A stretch of 64,000 nucleotides of DNA, taken from assembly GCF_041435015.1 (NCBI RefSeq), contig NZ_CP107989.1, positions 3,534,001 to 3,598,000 on the forward strand, read 5' to 3'. A program made the position numbers and the translations under genes. Of the stretch, positions 50,180 to 58,820 are shown in pieces. This stretch comes from Streptomyces canus (GTDB taxonomy: Bacteria > Actinomycetota > Actinomycetes > Streptomycetales > Streptomycetaceae). Each line of letters begins with the position of its first letter. The first letter of the stretch is position 1. The notes below the pieces were generated by a model. That model searched no databases, was not told the origin of the DNA, and was given only the letters and a program-made list of their open reading frames with translations.

Positions 50180-50689
50180 ATGACTGGAGCCACCGCGTAC
50201 CAACTCGCCCAGGTGAACATCGGCCGTCTCAAAGCCCCGCTGGACTCCCCGCAGTTGAAGGCCTTCGTCGACAACCTCGATCCCGTGAACGCCGACGCCG
50301 ACAACGCCGACGGTTTCGTCTGGCGACTGGAGGACGAGTCCGGCGACGCGACGGACATCGCCGTCTTCGGGGACGAGTGGCTCATCATCAACATGTCGGT
50401 GTGGCGGGACACCGACGCGCTGACGGCGTACATGTACCAGGGCAGGCACCGCGAGATGCTCGCCCGCCGCAGGGAGTTCTTCGAGCGGGTCCAGGAGGCG
50501 ATGGTGGCCCTGTGGTGGATCCCGGCCGGCCATCGCCCCACGGTCGCCGAGGCGGAGTCCCGCCTGCTGCACCTGCGCACGAACGGGCCCACGCCGTACG
50601 CGTTCACCCTGCGGACGCCGTTCCCGGCCCAGGGGGCGGAGCCGGTCACTGCTCTGGAGATCCCGGACGATCTGGGCTGCTCGGTCTAG
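50180..50689 (+). CDS. DUF3291 family protein
   Basis: 169 aa, alpha+beta barrel-like protein similar in pattern to monooxygenase-type dimeric barrels: YQLAQVNIGRLKAPLDSPQL, DGFVWRLEDESGDA and MVALWWIPAGHRPTVAEAESRL are family hallmarks. Biochemical role unknown. Its stop overlaps the end of the convergent membrane protein gene by 4 bp. Confidence 0.82.
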   Translation: MTGATAYQLAQVNIGRLKAPLDSPQLKAFVDNLDPVNADADNADGFVWRLEDESGDATDIAVFGDEWLIINMSVWRDTDALTAYMYQGRHREMLARRREFFERVQEAMVALWWIPAGHRPTVAEAESRLLHLRTNGPTPYAFTLRTPFPAQGAEPVTALEIPDDLGCSV

Positions 50690-51528
50690 ATCGGTTTCCG
50701 CATCTCCGAGCGGATCTGGAGGGTGGTCGCGGCCAGCTTGTCGAGGTCCACGTCCGACGGGTCGTCAGTGGTCGCGGTGGTCGTCGCCTCGACCACCGAT
50801 CCCAACGTGTTGGCATCCACCCAGCCACAGATCGGGAGCGTCACCTTCACTCCGCTTTCGGTCCGAGTGCTGACCTCACAGGTGATCGTGATCCCGCCGG
50901 AGCCGGCCGGGTGGAAGTCCTTCGGAGCCACGACCACTTCCGTGCTTGCTCCCTCCCCACCGCCCTTCATCATGTCGTTCCGGGTCCAGTCGGGGTCTTT
51001 GAACCGGCCGTAGACACCCGTCACCACAAGCGTGCCCTTCGCCTCGTCACCGCCGGGGCTGTAGTGCCCTGCCGCGACACCCCCGAGCTTGGCATCCCAG
51101 CTGCCGGCAGCCTCGTCCTCGAGCTCCTTGCCTTCGGAGTCGGAGATGTCCCGCATGAGTTCGTAGCGGTTGTCCACCAGTGTCCTGGGGAGGGAGAGCC
51201 GGTACTTGGCCTCCGGGAAGCCGCGGCCGGCCAGCTTCGAGCCGTTCATCGCGTAACCCACTGCGCTCACGGCGAGGAATCCACCAAGAATGCCGAACAC
51301 GAGCCCGAGCCGCCGCTTGGGTGGAGGCGGCGGGGCCACCGGGGGCACGCCCCAGCCGTAACCCGCGGGCTGCTGGGGGTAGGGGGTTCCGTACGACGGC
51401 TGCGGCTGCGGCTGTCCGTACGGACCAGGGGCGTAGGGACCCTGTGGGGGCTGCTGACCGTAAGCGTTCTGGGGCGCGTAGGGATTCTGCGCCCCGTAGG
51501 GAGTCTGGGGCGGCGTAGGCGTGGACAC
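50686..51528 (-). CDS. Membrane protein with Pro/Gln/Tyr-rich cytoplasmic tail
   Basis: 280 aa. Residues 1-70 are a low-complexity PYGxQxPY tail, then one helix (about 73-93) and an external domain with no known family but two cysteines likely bridged. Actinomycete proteins of this build are often surface or division-linked. GTG start close to the edge of the next gene. Confidence 0.75.
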   Translation of the reverse strand: MSTPTPPQTPYGAQNPYAPQNAYGQQPPQGPYAPGPYGQPQPQPSYGTPYPQQPAGYGWGVPPVAPPPPPKRRLGLVFGILGGFLAVSAVGYAMNGSKLAGRGFPEAKYRLSLPRTLVDNRYELMRDISDSEGKELEDEAAGSWDAKLGGVAAGHYSPGGDEAKGTLVVTGVYGRFKDPDWTRNDMMKGGGEGASTEVVVAPKDFHPAGSGGITITCEVSTRTESGVKVTLPICGWVDANTLGSVVEATTTATTDDPSDVDLDKLAATTLQIRSEMRKPI

Positions 51529-51558
51529 GTCAGCACATTACGGCACGGAGGTGATCCG

Positions 51559-52668
51559 TCACTCCTCGGTGGCGCCCGCCCGAATGGCCTCCGTCACCTC
51601 GGCGACGCGCTCCCGCTCCTCGGCCGCGAACCGCTCGGCGTCGAGCTTCTCCGCGATCTCCTCGTCCTGGGCCATGAGGAGGTCGAGGTTGGAGTTGCCC
51701 ATCTCGAACACCCCCATGTCGACGTAGGCCTGCTGGAGGCGTTTGCCCCACAGGCCGATGTCCTTGACGCAGGGGACGATCCGGGAGAAGAGCAACTGAC
51801 GGAAGAGGGCGAGGAATTCGGACCGTTCGGCGTATTCCTCGGCCTCCGCCTTCGGGATGCCGAAGTTCTCCAGGACCTCGACACCGCGCAGGCGGTCACG
51901 CATCAGGTAGCAGCCCTCGATGACGAACTCCTCGCGTTCGCGGAGCTCGGCGTCGGAGAGCTGCTGGTAGTAGTCGCGCAGCGCCATCCGGCCGAAGGCC
52001 ACGTGACGGGCCTCGTCCTGCATGACGTACGCGAGGATCTGCTTCGGGAGGGGCTTGTCCGTGGTGTCGCGGATCATGCCGAAGGCGGCCAGGGCGAGGC
52101 CCTCGATGAGGACCTGCATGCCGAGGTAGGGCATGTCCCAGCGCGAGTCCCCGAGAGTGTCGCCCAGCAGGGACTGGAGGTTGTCGTTGATCGGGTACAG
52201 CATCCCGATCTTCTCGTGCAGGAAACGGCCGTAGATCTCCGCGTGCCGCGCCTCGTCCATCACCTGGGTCGCCGAGTAGAGCTTGGCGTCGAGGTCGGGG
52301 ACGGACTCCACGATCCGCGCGGCGCACACCATCGCGCCCTGCTCGCCGTGCAGGAACTGGCTGAACTGCCAGGAGGCGAGGTGCTTGCGGAGCTCTCCCT
52401 TGTCCCGGTCGGTGAACTTCGCCCAGTACTTGGTGCCGTAGACGGAGATGGACTCGTCGGGGGTGCCGAGCGGGTCGTACGGATCGACCTCGAGGCTCCA
52501 GTCGATGCGCTTCTGCCCGTCCCACTGCTTGTCCTTGCCCTTCTGATAGAGGGCCAGCAGGCGCTCGCGTCCGTCGTCGTACTCCCAGGCGAAGCGGGCC
52601 GCGCCCGTCGCCGGCACCTGCCAGTGGGGGTCCCCTGGGTCCGTGGTGTACAGGTCGAAAGTCGGCAT
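51559..52668 (-). CDS. Ferritin-like diiron protein
   Basis: 369 aa. Helical bundle with paired iron-ligand motifs: GEQGAMV, MDEARHAEIYGR, and EGLALAAF with MQDEARHVAFG. It matches uncharacterised ferritin-like or R2-like proteins, so an oxidase or oxygenase role is probable. Start at MPTFDLYTTDP. Divergent from another diiron protein gene across 90 bp, which suggests a joint function. Confidence 0.82.
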   Translation of the reverse strand: MPTFDLYTTDPGDPHWQVPATGAARFAWEYDDGRERLLALYQKGKDKQWDGQKRIDWSLEVDPYDPLGTPDESISVYGTKYWAKFTDRDKGELRKHLASWQFSQFLHGEQGAMVCAARIVESVPDLDAKLYSATQVMDEARHAEIYGRFLHEKIGMLYPINDNLQSLLGDTLGDSRWDMPYLGMQVLIEGLALAAFGMIRDTTDKPLPKQILAYVMQDEARHVAFGRMALRDYYQQLSDAELREREEFVIEGCYLMRDRLRGVEVLENFGIPKAEAEEYAERSEFLALFRQLLFSRIVPCVKDIGLWGKRLQQAYVDMGVFEMGNSNLDLLMAQDEEIAEKLDAERFAAEERERVAEVTEAIRAGATEE

Positions 52669-52729
52669 GTTCCGCAGGCTGCCCCTTTGTAGACGACGGG
52701 TCAACAAGTCGTGCGCAAGGGATTGACGA

Positions 52730-52743
52730 GCTTGCTGACAAGC
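52730..52743. promoter_or_regulatory. Dyad in the divergent diiron gene promoter
   Basis: GCTTG-ctga-CAAGC, overlapping a wider GTCARCAAG inverted pair (52700-52708 and 52731-52739). Placed between the two diiron genes, it is a candidate site for the TetR protein encoded at 53852. Confidence 0.45.
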
Positions 52744-52758
52744 AGTCTCATAAGAGCC

Positions 52759-53697
52759 ATGACGAGTCTGACAGAAGTCGACGCGCTCGAAGGGCTGCGT
52801 GACGCGCTCGGTCTGCTCAAGGACCGGGAGCAGGTCGCCGAGCGGCTGCTCGACTCCTCAAAAAAGCACTCCTTCGACCCCGACGAGGAACTGGACTGGG
52901 ACGCGCCCTTCGAGGAGGGCAAGTGGTTCTGGCCGCCGGAGCTGGTCTCGCTGTACGACACCCCGATGTGGCGGCGGATGAGCGAGGAACAGCGGATCCT
53001 GCTCTCGCAGCACGAGGCCGCGGCGCTGGCCTCGCTGGGGATCTGGTTCGAGATCATCCTCATGCAGCTGCTGTGCCGTCACATCTACGACAAGGCGGCG
53101 ACGAGTGCGCACGTGCGGTACGCGCTCACCGAGATCGAGGACGAGTGCCGGCACTCCAAGATGTTCGCGCGGCTGATCTCGCGGGGCGGGACGCCCTGGT
53201 ATCCGGTGAGCCGGAGCCATCAGCAGTTGGGCCGGCTGTTCAAGACGATCTCCACGACGCCGGGATCCTTCACGGCGACGCTGCTGGGTGAGGAGATCCT
53301 CGACTGGATGCAGCGGCTGACGTTCCCGGACGAGCGGGTGCAACCGCTGATCAGGGGCGTGACGCGGATCCATGTGGTGGAGGAGGCGCGGCATGTGCGG
53401 TACGCCCGGGAGGAGCTGCGGCGCCAGATGGTCTCCGCCCCGCGGTGGTCGCAGGAGTTCACCCGGGTGACGTCCGGGGAGTTCGCGCGGGTGTTCTCCG
53501 TGGCGTTCGTGAATCCGGAGGTATACACGAATGTGGGTCTCGACCAGCGGGAGGCGTTGGCGCAGGTGAAGGCCAGCGGTCATCGGCGAGAGGTCATGCA
53601 GACCGGCGCGAAGAGGCTGACGGATTTTCTGGACGACATCGGGGTGCTGCGGGGTGTGGGGCGACGACTGTGGAGGTCATCGGGACTACTGGCCTGA
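52759..53697 (+). CDS. AurF-like diiron oxygenase (p-aminobenzoate N-oxygenase type)
   Basis: 312 aa. Iron ligands expected of the AurF/CmlI group: SQHEAAALASLGIWFEI, EIEDECRHSKMFAR, LLGEEILDW and HVVEEARHVRYAREELRRQ. The AurF group oxidises aryl amines or other substrates with O2. ATG MTSLTEVDALEG is the preferred start. Tandem with a TetR gene and divergent to the ferritin-like gene. Confidence 0.88.
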   Translation: MTSLTEVDALEGLRDALGLLKDREQVAERLLDSSKKHSFDPDEELDWDAPFEEGKWFWPPELVSLYDTPMWRRMSEEQRILLSQHEAAALASLGIWFEIILMQLLCRHIYDKAATSAHVRYALTEIEDECRHSKMFARLISRGGTPWYPVSRSHQQLGRLFKTISTTPGSFTATLLGEEILDWMQRLTFPDERVQPLIRGVTRIHVVEEARHVRYAREELRRQMVSAPRWSQEFTRVTSGEFARVFSVAFVNPEVYTNVGLDQREALAQVKASGHRREVMQTGAKRLTDFLDDIGVLRGVGRRLWRSSGLLA

Positions 53698-53718
53698 TAC
53701 AGGCTGAGGGCCGGTGGG

Positions 53719-53814
53719 GGCTGGTCGCGCAGTTCCCCGCGCCCCTGGAGGTGGGTACTGCCAGGCACGTCCGACTGCACCCACCCAGGGGCGCGGGGAA
53801 CTGCGCGACCAGCC
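53719..53814. repeat. Large imperfect palindrome (interspersed Streptomyces-type repeat)
   Basis: Left arm 53719-53756, right arm 53779-53814. The core CTGGTCGCGCAGTTCCCCG occurs in both arms as reverse complements with a 22-nt loop; the only mismatch is a 2-nt insertion. The hairpin lies between the oxygenase and tetR genes and may end transcription. This core is widespread in Streptomyces genomes (general knowledge). Confidence 0.85.
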
Positions 53815-53851
53815 ACGACGTACCCGCGGACGGCCGACTACCCTTCGAGGC

Positions 53852-54499
53852 ATGACCCCATCCGCTCCCGCTTACCGTCGGCTGAGTGTCGAGGAGCGTC
53901 GGAGTCAGCTTCTCGAAGCCGCCCTCACTCTCTTCGCGCACCGCGTCCCCGAGGACGTCTCACTCGACGACGTGGCGGAAGCGGCCGGAGTCTCCCGTCC
54001 CCTCGTCTACCGGTACTTCCCGGGCGGCAAGCAGCAGCTCTACGAGGCCGCCCTCCGCTCCGCCGCCGATGAGCTGGAGCAGTGCTTCGACGAGCCCCGG
54101 GAGGGGCCCCCGCTCATCCGCCTCTCCCACGCCCTCGACCGCTACCTCGCCTTCGTCGACGAGCACGACGCCGGTTTCAGCGCGCTCCTCCAGGGCGGCA
54201 GCGTGGTCGAGACGTCCCGGACCACCGCCATCGTCGACGGCGTACGACGGGCCGCCGCCGAGCACATCCTCAGCCACCTCGGCGTCACCGAACCCGGCCT
54301 GCTGCTGCGCATGACCGTACGGATGTGGATCACCGCGGTGGAGGCGGCCTCGCTGATCTGGCTCGACGAGGGCAAGCAGCCTCCTGTCGAGGAGCTGCGC
54401 GACTGGCTGGTCGAGCAGTTCGTCGCCGTGCTCTCCGTGACCGCGAACCGCGATCCCCAGACCGCCGCGCTGGTCACGGCCCTCGCGGCGGATGGCTGA
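53852..54499 (+). CDS. TetR-family transcriptional regulator
   Basis: 215 aa. N-terminal helix-turn-helix (RRSQLLEAALTLFAHRVPEDVSLDDVAEAAGVSRPLVYRYFPGGK). Ligand domain with the TetR_C pattern. Downstream of the AurF-like gene, so a likely regulator of the diiron pair. ATG start. Overlaps the next gene by 8 bp. Confidence 0.9.
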   Translation: MTPSAPAYRRLSVEERRSQLLEAALTLFAHRVPEDVSLDDVAEAAGVSRPLVYRYFPGGKQQLYEAALRSAADELEQCFDEPREGPPLIRLSHALDRYLAFVDEHDAGFSALLQGGSVVETSRTTAIVDGVRRAAAEHILSHLGVTEPGLLLRMTVRMWITAVEAASLIWLDEGKQPPVEELRDWLVEQFVAVLSVTANRDPQTAALVTALAADG

Positions 54500-54821
54500 C
54501 ACTGGTGCGGTGAAGAGCGAAGACACCCCCTTCGAGGGCGGCCCCATGGACGGCCGGGTGCTGCCCGTGCTGCTGGGCCCCACGGGCCGGCCGCCGAAGA
54601 CGTACCGCATCCCCGTCCCCGACACGGCCGGCGGCCCGCCCACCGTGCTGGTCTACCGCCTGGTGCCCAGGGGTCACTCCAGGATGGGCTTCCAGAAGGG
54701 GTGGAAGTACGAGTATGCGGACGAGGGTGAAAAAGGGGTGGGCAGGTTGAAGTGGCCTTGGTCCAAGCCCGACAGGCCGGAGGACAGGCCGAACGACGGA
54801 CCGGCTGACACCGAAGGGTGA
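54492..54821 (+). CDS. Small protein of unknown function, coupled to tetR
   Basis: 109 aa, ATG inside the end of tetR. Hydrophilic, with GRPPKTYRIPVPDTAGGPPTVLVYRLVPRGHSRMGF in the middle, a charged C-terminus and no helix. Streptomyces genomes often have a like protein after such tetR genes (recollection, not verified). Function unknown. Confidence 0.7.
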   Translation: MADTGAVKSEDTPFEGGPMDGRVLPVLLGPTGRPPKTYRIPVPDTAGGPPTVLVYRLVPRGHSRMGFQKGWKYEYADEGEKGVGRLKWPWSKPDRPEDRPNDGPADTEG

Positions 54822-54922
54822 CGCCGTTGCGCCGAACCGCCCACCCGGCGCGCGAGGACGCCGACGCCGCCTGATGCTCACCGTGCGGAACAGAGGGGCT
54901 GCTCCGCACGGGAGGTGATGAC

Positions 54923-56029
54923 GTGTCAGGAAGGCTTCTGCGTCTGGTGTGTACGGCGGCGGTGGCGGTCGGCACCGCCCTCGCGCCGCTGCCGGCGGCG
55001 GCTGTCCCGGAGCCGGAGCCGCGCGAGCGTTCCGTCGCCGATCTGGTGACGGATCTTCAGCGGCTGTACCGGGAGGCCGAGGAGGCCACCGAGACCTACA
55101 ACGCCACAGAGGAGAAGCTGAAGGAGAAGCGCGCTGAGGTCACCCGCCTCGACACGCAGCTCTCCAGGGCCCGCCTCTCCCTGCACGACGGCCGGGGCGC
55201 CGCGGGACGACTGGCCCGGCAGCAGTACCAGAACAGCACCGACATCTCGCGGTACGTCCGCCTCCTGCTCGCCCGCGATCCCCAGCACGCTCTCGAGCAG
55301 GGCCATGTCATCGGCCGGATGGCGCGTGAACGGGCCGTGACGGTGGGCCGCCTGACCGGCTCCGAGCACCGTGCCGACGAACTCGCCCGCAGGGCGCGCA
55401 GGGCGCTCGACGACCAGCTCACGCTCGCCGCCCGGCAGAAGCAGGAGCGGGACGGCGTGCAGAAGAAGCTCGCCGACGTGGAGGCACTCCTCGCCTCCCT
55501 CACCGCCGAACAGCTCGCCAGGCTGGCCGAGTTCGAGGAGAAGGGGGTCGAGAAGGCGCAGGAGAAGCTGACGACCTCCGGCGCCCTCGGCGAGGAGGAC
55601 CGCAAGCCCACCCGGAAGGGCGAGACGGCCCTGCGGTACGCCCGACGGCAGCTGGGGAAGCCGTACGAGTGGGGCGCGGAGGGCCCGAGGACGTACGACT
55701 GCTCGGGCCTGACGTCGGAGGCCTGGGCGCACGCCGGCACCCCGATCCCGAGGACCAGCCAGGAGCAGTGGGCGCGGCTCCCGAGGATCCCGTTGAAGAA
55801 CCTACGCCCCGGTGACCTGGTGATCTACTTCCCCAAGGCGACCCACGTGGCGATGTACATCGGGAGGGGAAAGGTCATCGAGGCCCCGAGAACCGGCGAG
55901 CGGATCAAGATCTCCCCGATCGCGGCCCACCCGCTCCTCGGAGCCGTACGTCCGGACAGACGCGCCCATCCGCAGACGGCCCGCACCCGCAAGGGCGCCG
56001 ATCAGCCGCCCGCCACCGAAGCCAGGTAG
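54923..56029 (+). CDS. Secreted NlpC/P60 endopeptidase with coiled-coil N-terminus
   Basis: 368 aa. Signal peptide (1-27), long coiled coil (about 37-215), then an NlpC/P60 domain: Cys260 in TYDCSGLTSEAW, His in ATHVAMYIG and His in IAAHPLLGAVRP. Cleaves peptidoglycan stem peptides, like RipA. GTG with GGGAGGTGATGAC upstream. Its 3' end overlaps the convergent monooxygenase gene by 28 bp. Confidence 0.95.
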   Translation: MSGRLLRLVCTAAVAVGTALAPLPAAAVPEPEPRERSVADLVTDLQRLYREAEEATETYNATEEKLKEKRAEVTRLDTQLSRARLSLHDGRGAAGRLARQQYQNSTDISRYVRLLLARDPQHALEQGHVIGRMARERAVTVGRLTGSEHRADELARRARRALDDQLTLAARQKQERDGVQKKLADVEALLASLTAEQLARLAEFEEKGVEKAQEKLTTSGALGEEDRKPTRKGETALRYARRQLGKPYEWGAEGPRTYDCSGLTSEAWAHAGTPIPRTSQEQWARLPRIPLKNLRPGDLVIYFPKATHVAMYIGRGKVIEAPRTGERIKISPIAAHPLLGAVRPDRRAHPQTARTRKGADQPPATEAR

Positions 56030-57255
56030 GCCCCCGTCTTCTCCGGCTCGTAGAAGAAGTTCTCGAAGTCGGCCGGGTCGTCGAAGCCGTTGGCGAACCG
56101 GTCCGCCACGGGCTGCAACTGGCCGGCCGCCCCGATCAGATTCAGGATGTGCTCCGGCGGAGGCGCGAGCATCGCGTTCGTCCACTTGGTGACGTGCTGG
56201 GCGGTGACCCAGTACCGCTCGAACGTAGCCCGCATCCACTCCTCGTCGAACTCCTTCTCCCCCTGGTCGAGAATCGACGCGAGGTAGGAGGCCGCGCACT
56301 TGGACGCGGAGTTGGAGCCCTGCCCGGTGATCGGGTCGTTGGCGACGACGACGTCGGCCACGCCCAGAACCAGTCCCCCACCGGGCAGGCGGCCTATCGG
56401 ATTGCGCACGGTGGGCGCGTAGCGGCCGGCCAGCGTGGCACCGGCGTCCGTGAGTTCGACGTTCGTGGCGCGCGCGTACTCCCAGGGCAGGAACCTCTCC
56501 ATGAGTTCCAGGGTCAGGGAGAGATGTTCCGCCGGGTCCTTCACGCCGTTGAAGACGTCGAGCGGGCCGCCGGGTATGCCCTCCCAGAAGAGGATGTCGG
56601 CGCGCCCGGAGGTCGTGAGCGTCGGCATGACGAAGAGTTCCCCGACGCCGGGGACGAGGTTGCAGCGGACGGCCTCGGTCTCCGGGTGCTCGGGGCGGGG
56701 GCCCAGACCGTGGACGTAGGAGACGGCGAGCGCGCGCTGCGGCTCGGTGTACGGGGAGCGCTCCGGGTCCCTCGTGAACATGGAGACCAGCTCGCCCTTG
56801 CCGGCCGAGACCAGCACGAGGTCGTACGTACGGGAGAAGTAGTCGAGGTCGCCGACCGCCGCGCCGTGGATGACGAGCTGGCCGCCGCGCTGCGCGAAGG
56901 TCTCCATCCAGCCGGCCATCTTGACCCGCTGGTCGACCGACTGCGCGTACCCGTCGAGCCTGCCCAGCCAGTCGATCGCGCGCTGCGAGGGCCCCGGGTC
57001 GAACGAACCGGGAGCCGCCACCGAGACGCCGAGCCCTTCGATCTTCGGGGCCTGGGACTCCCAGAAGTTCAGCTGGAGATCGCGCTCGTGCTGGAGTGCC
57101 GTGTGGAACATGCACTGCGTCGACATGACCCGGCCGGAGCGGATCTCGTCCGCCGTCCGGTTGGACATCAGGGTGACCTCGTAGCCGTGCGACTGGAGGC
57201 CGAGGGCGAGCTGGAGTCCGGACTGGCCGGCTCCGACGACGAGTATCTTCCGCAT
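56002..57255 (-). CDS. StyA-like flavin monooxygenase (styrene/indole monooxygenase family)
   Basis: 417 aa. FAD motif ILVVGAGQSGLQLALGL, an inner LVSAGKGEL segment, and GVADVVVANDPITGQGSNSASKCA that binds FAD. Length and pattern fit group E monooxygenases, which need a separate flavin reductase (StyB); none is next to it. It follows cvnD by 14 bp, so it is part of the conservon operon. Confidence 0.87.
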   Translation of the reverse strand: MRKILVVGAGQSGLQLALGLQSHGYEVTLMSNRTADEIRSGRVMSTQCMFHTALQHERDLQLNFWESQAPKIEGLGVSVAAPGSFDPGPSQRAIDWLGRLDGYAQSVDQRVKMAGWMETFAQRGGQLVIHGAAVGDLDYFSRTYDLVLVSAGKGELVSMFTRDPERSPYTEPQRALAVSYVHGLGPRPEHPETEAVRCNLVPGVGELFVMPTLTTSGRADILFWEGIPGGPLDVFNGVKDPAEHLSLTLELMERFLPWEYARATNVELTDAGATLAGRYAPTVRNPIGRLPGGGLVLGVADVVVANDPITGQGSNSASKCAASYLASILDQGEKEFDEEWMRATFERYWVTAQHVTKWTNAMLAPPPEHILNLIGAAGQLQPVADRFANGFDDPADFENFFYEPEKTGAYLASVAGG

Positions 57256-57269
57256 GCGGGGCTGTTCTC

Positions 57270-57926
57270 CTACTCGGGGGTGACGTCCAGTGCGTGGCCG
57301 ACCAGGGACAGGAGCGTCTCGATCACGGAGATCTTCCGCCGCGCGTCCATGATCATGACAGGTATGTGGGCGGGGACCGTCAACGCCTCTCGGACATCCT
57401 CCGGTTCGAAGCGATCACTGCCGTCGAAGTGGTTGACCGCGACGACGTACGGCAGTCCGCAGCTCTCGAAGTAGTCGAGGGCGGGGAAGGAGTCCTTGAG
57501 GCGACGGGTGTCCGCCAGGACGACGGCGCCTATCGCGCCCCGCACCAGGTCGTCCCACATGAACCAGAAGCGCTCCTGGCCCGGCGTGCCGAAGAGGTAC
57601 AGGACCAGGTCGTCGTCGAGCGTGATGCGGCCGTAGTCCATGGCCACGGTGGTGGTGACCTTCTCCGGGGTGCCGGTGAGGTCGTCGACCTGCTCGCTGG
57701 CCTCGGTCATCAGCGCCTCCGTCTGGAGGGGCTCGATCTCCGAGACGGTGCCGACGAGGGTGGTCTTGCCGACGCCGAAGCCGCCGGCCACGACTATCTT
57801 CGTGGCGATGGGGGCCCGGGTGCGGTCCGTCTGCCAGGACCTGAGGTTGTCGTCGGTCTCGACATCGACGAACGGGGTGACGCCGTACCCGGAGGAGGCG
57901 GCGGCGTCAGAGACGACGGAGTCCAC
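57270..57926 (-). CDS. cvnD: Conservon GTPase CvnD
   Basis: 218 aa Ras-like small GTPase. P-loop GGFGVGKTTLVG, switch region TVAMDYGRITL, DLVLYLFGTPGQERFWFMW, and specificity motif NHFDGSD. In conservons it works with CvnABC at the membrane, like a G-protein circuit. GTG start overlaps cvnC by 20 bp. Confidence 0.95.
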   Translation of the reverse strand: MDSVVSDAAASSGYGVTPFVDVETDDNLRSWQTDRTRAPIATKIVVAGGFGVGKTTLVGTVSEIEPLQTEALMTEASEQVDDLTGTPEKVTTTVAMDYGRITLDDDLVLYLFGTPGQERFWFMWDDLVRGAIGAVVLADTRRLKDSFPALDYFESCGLPYVVAVNHFDGSDRFEPEDVREALTVPAHIPVMIMDARRKISVIETLLSLVGHALDVTPE

Positions 57927-58320
57927 TGAGCACCCTTTCCAGCAGAGCGCGGTCGGGACGGCCCGTACCGTGACCGGTCCCGGTGCCGTACACACGGATC
58001 TTTCCCTGGTCCGCGAGGTCGCTGAGGAGCACGCGGACCACGCCGAGCGGCATCTTCAGCAGCGCGGCGATCTCGGCCACCGTGCGCATCCGGCGGCACA
58101 GTTCGACGATGGCCCGCAGCTCCGGCATGACCGACCTCAGCGAGCCGTTGGTGAGCTCCTTGCGCTCCTCGGCTGCTTCGAGGGCCGCTGTGCTGGCCAC
58201 GAACGTCTCCACGAGGAGGACGTGGCCGAAGCGGGTACGGCCGCCGGTGAGCGAGTACGGCCGTACCCGGGCGGCCTTGCGGTCACCGCCGCGGACCGGG
58301 AGCTCGGGCCTGTTCGTCAT
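57907..58320 (-). CDS. cvnC: Conservon DUF742 protein CvnC
   Basis: 137 aa, DUF742: VRPYSLTGGRTR, LESLVE-like core TVAEIAALLKMPLGVVRVLLSDLADQG, a winged-helix pattern. ATG overlaps the cvnB stop (ATGA). Confidence 0.93.
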   Translation of the reverse strand: MTNRPELPVRGGDRKAARVRPYSLTGGRTRFGHVLLVETFVASTAALEAAEERKELTNGSLRSVMPELRAIVELCRRMRTVAEIAALLKMPLGVVRVLLSDLADQGKIRVYGTGTGHGTGRPDRALLERVLSGLRRL

Positions 58321-58820
58321 CGGGCGCCCCCTGTCGCGTCGTTCTCCAGCGACTGGCGCAGCTCGCTGCGGAGTTCGGGGGTCAGGACGTGTCCCGCGCG
58401 GCCGACGAACAGCGCCATGTGGTAGGCCACCACGCTCATGTCGCAGTCGGCGGAGCCGTGCACACCGAGCAGCGAACCGTCGCTGATCGACATCACGAAC
58501 AGGCTGCCGTCGTCCATCGCGATCATGGTGTGCTTGGTCGCGCCGAAGTCCATGAGCTTCGCGGCGCCGAGGGTGAGGCTGCCGATGCCGGAGACGACGG
58601 TCGCGAGGTCGGCGGACGAGCCGCGCGGGCCGGAGGGTTTCTCCTCGCGGGCCTCGCGGGCCTCCGCGTTCCGCTCGGCGTCGGAGGAGAGCAGGAGCAG
58701 TCCGTCGGAGGAGACCACGGCGACGGACTGGACGCCGGGGACCTCCTCGACGAGGTTGGTCAGCAGGAAGTGGAGATTGCGTGCTTCACGACTCAGTCCG
58801 AAGGTACTGGGCGCGGTCAA
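58317..58820 (-). CDS. cvnB: Conservon roadblock/LC7 protein CvnB
   Basis: 167 aa roadblock/LC7 domain: LLTNLVEEVPGVQSVAVVSSDGLLLLSS and the TIMIAMDDGSLFVMSI strand. Such proteins regulate small GTPases. TTG start overlapping the cvnA stop (TTGA) with GAGGAGG upstream. Confidence 0.92.
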   Translation of the reverse strand: MTAPSTFGLSREARNLHFLLTNLVEEVPGVQSVAVVSSDGLLLLSSDAERNAEAREAREEKPSGPRGSSADLATVVSGIGSLTLGAAKLMDFGATKHTMIAMDDGSLFVMSISDGSLLGVHGSADCDMSVVAYHMALFVGRAGHVLTPELRSELRQSLENDATGGAR

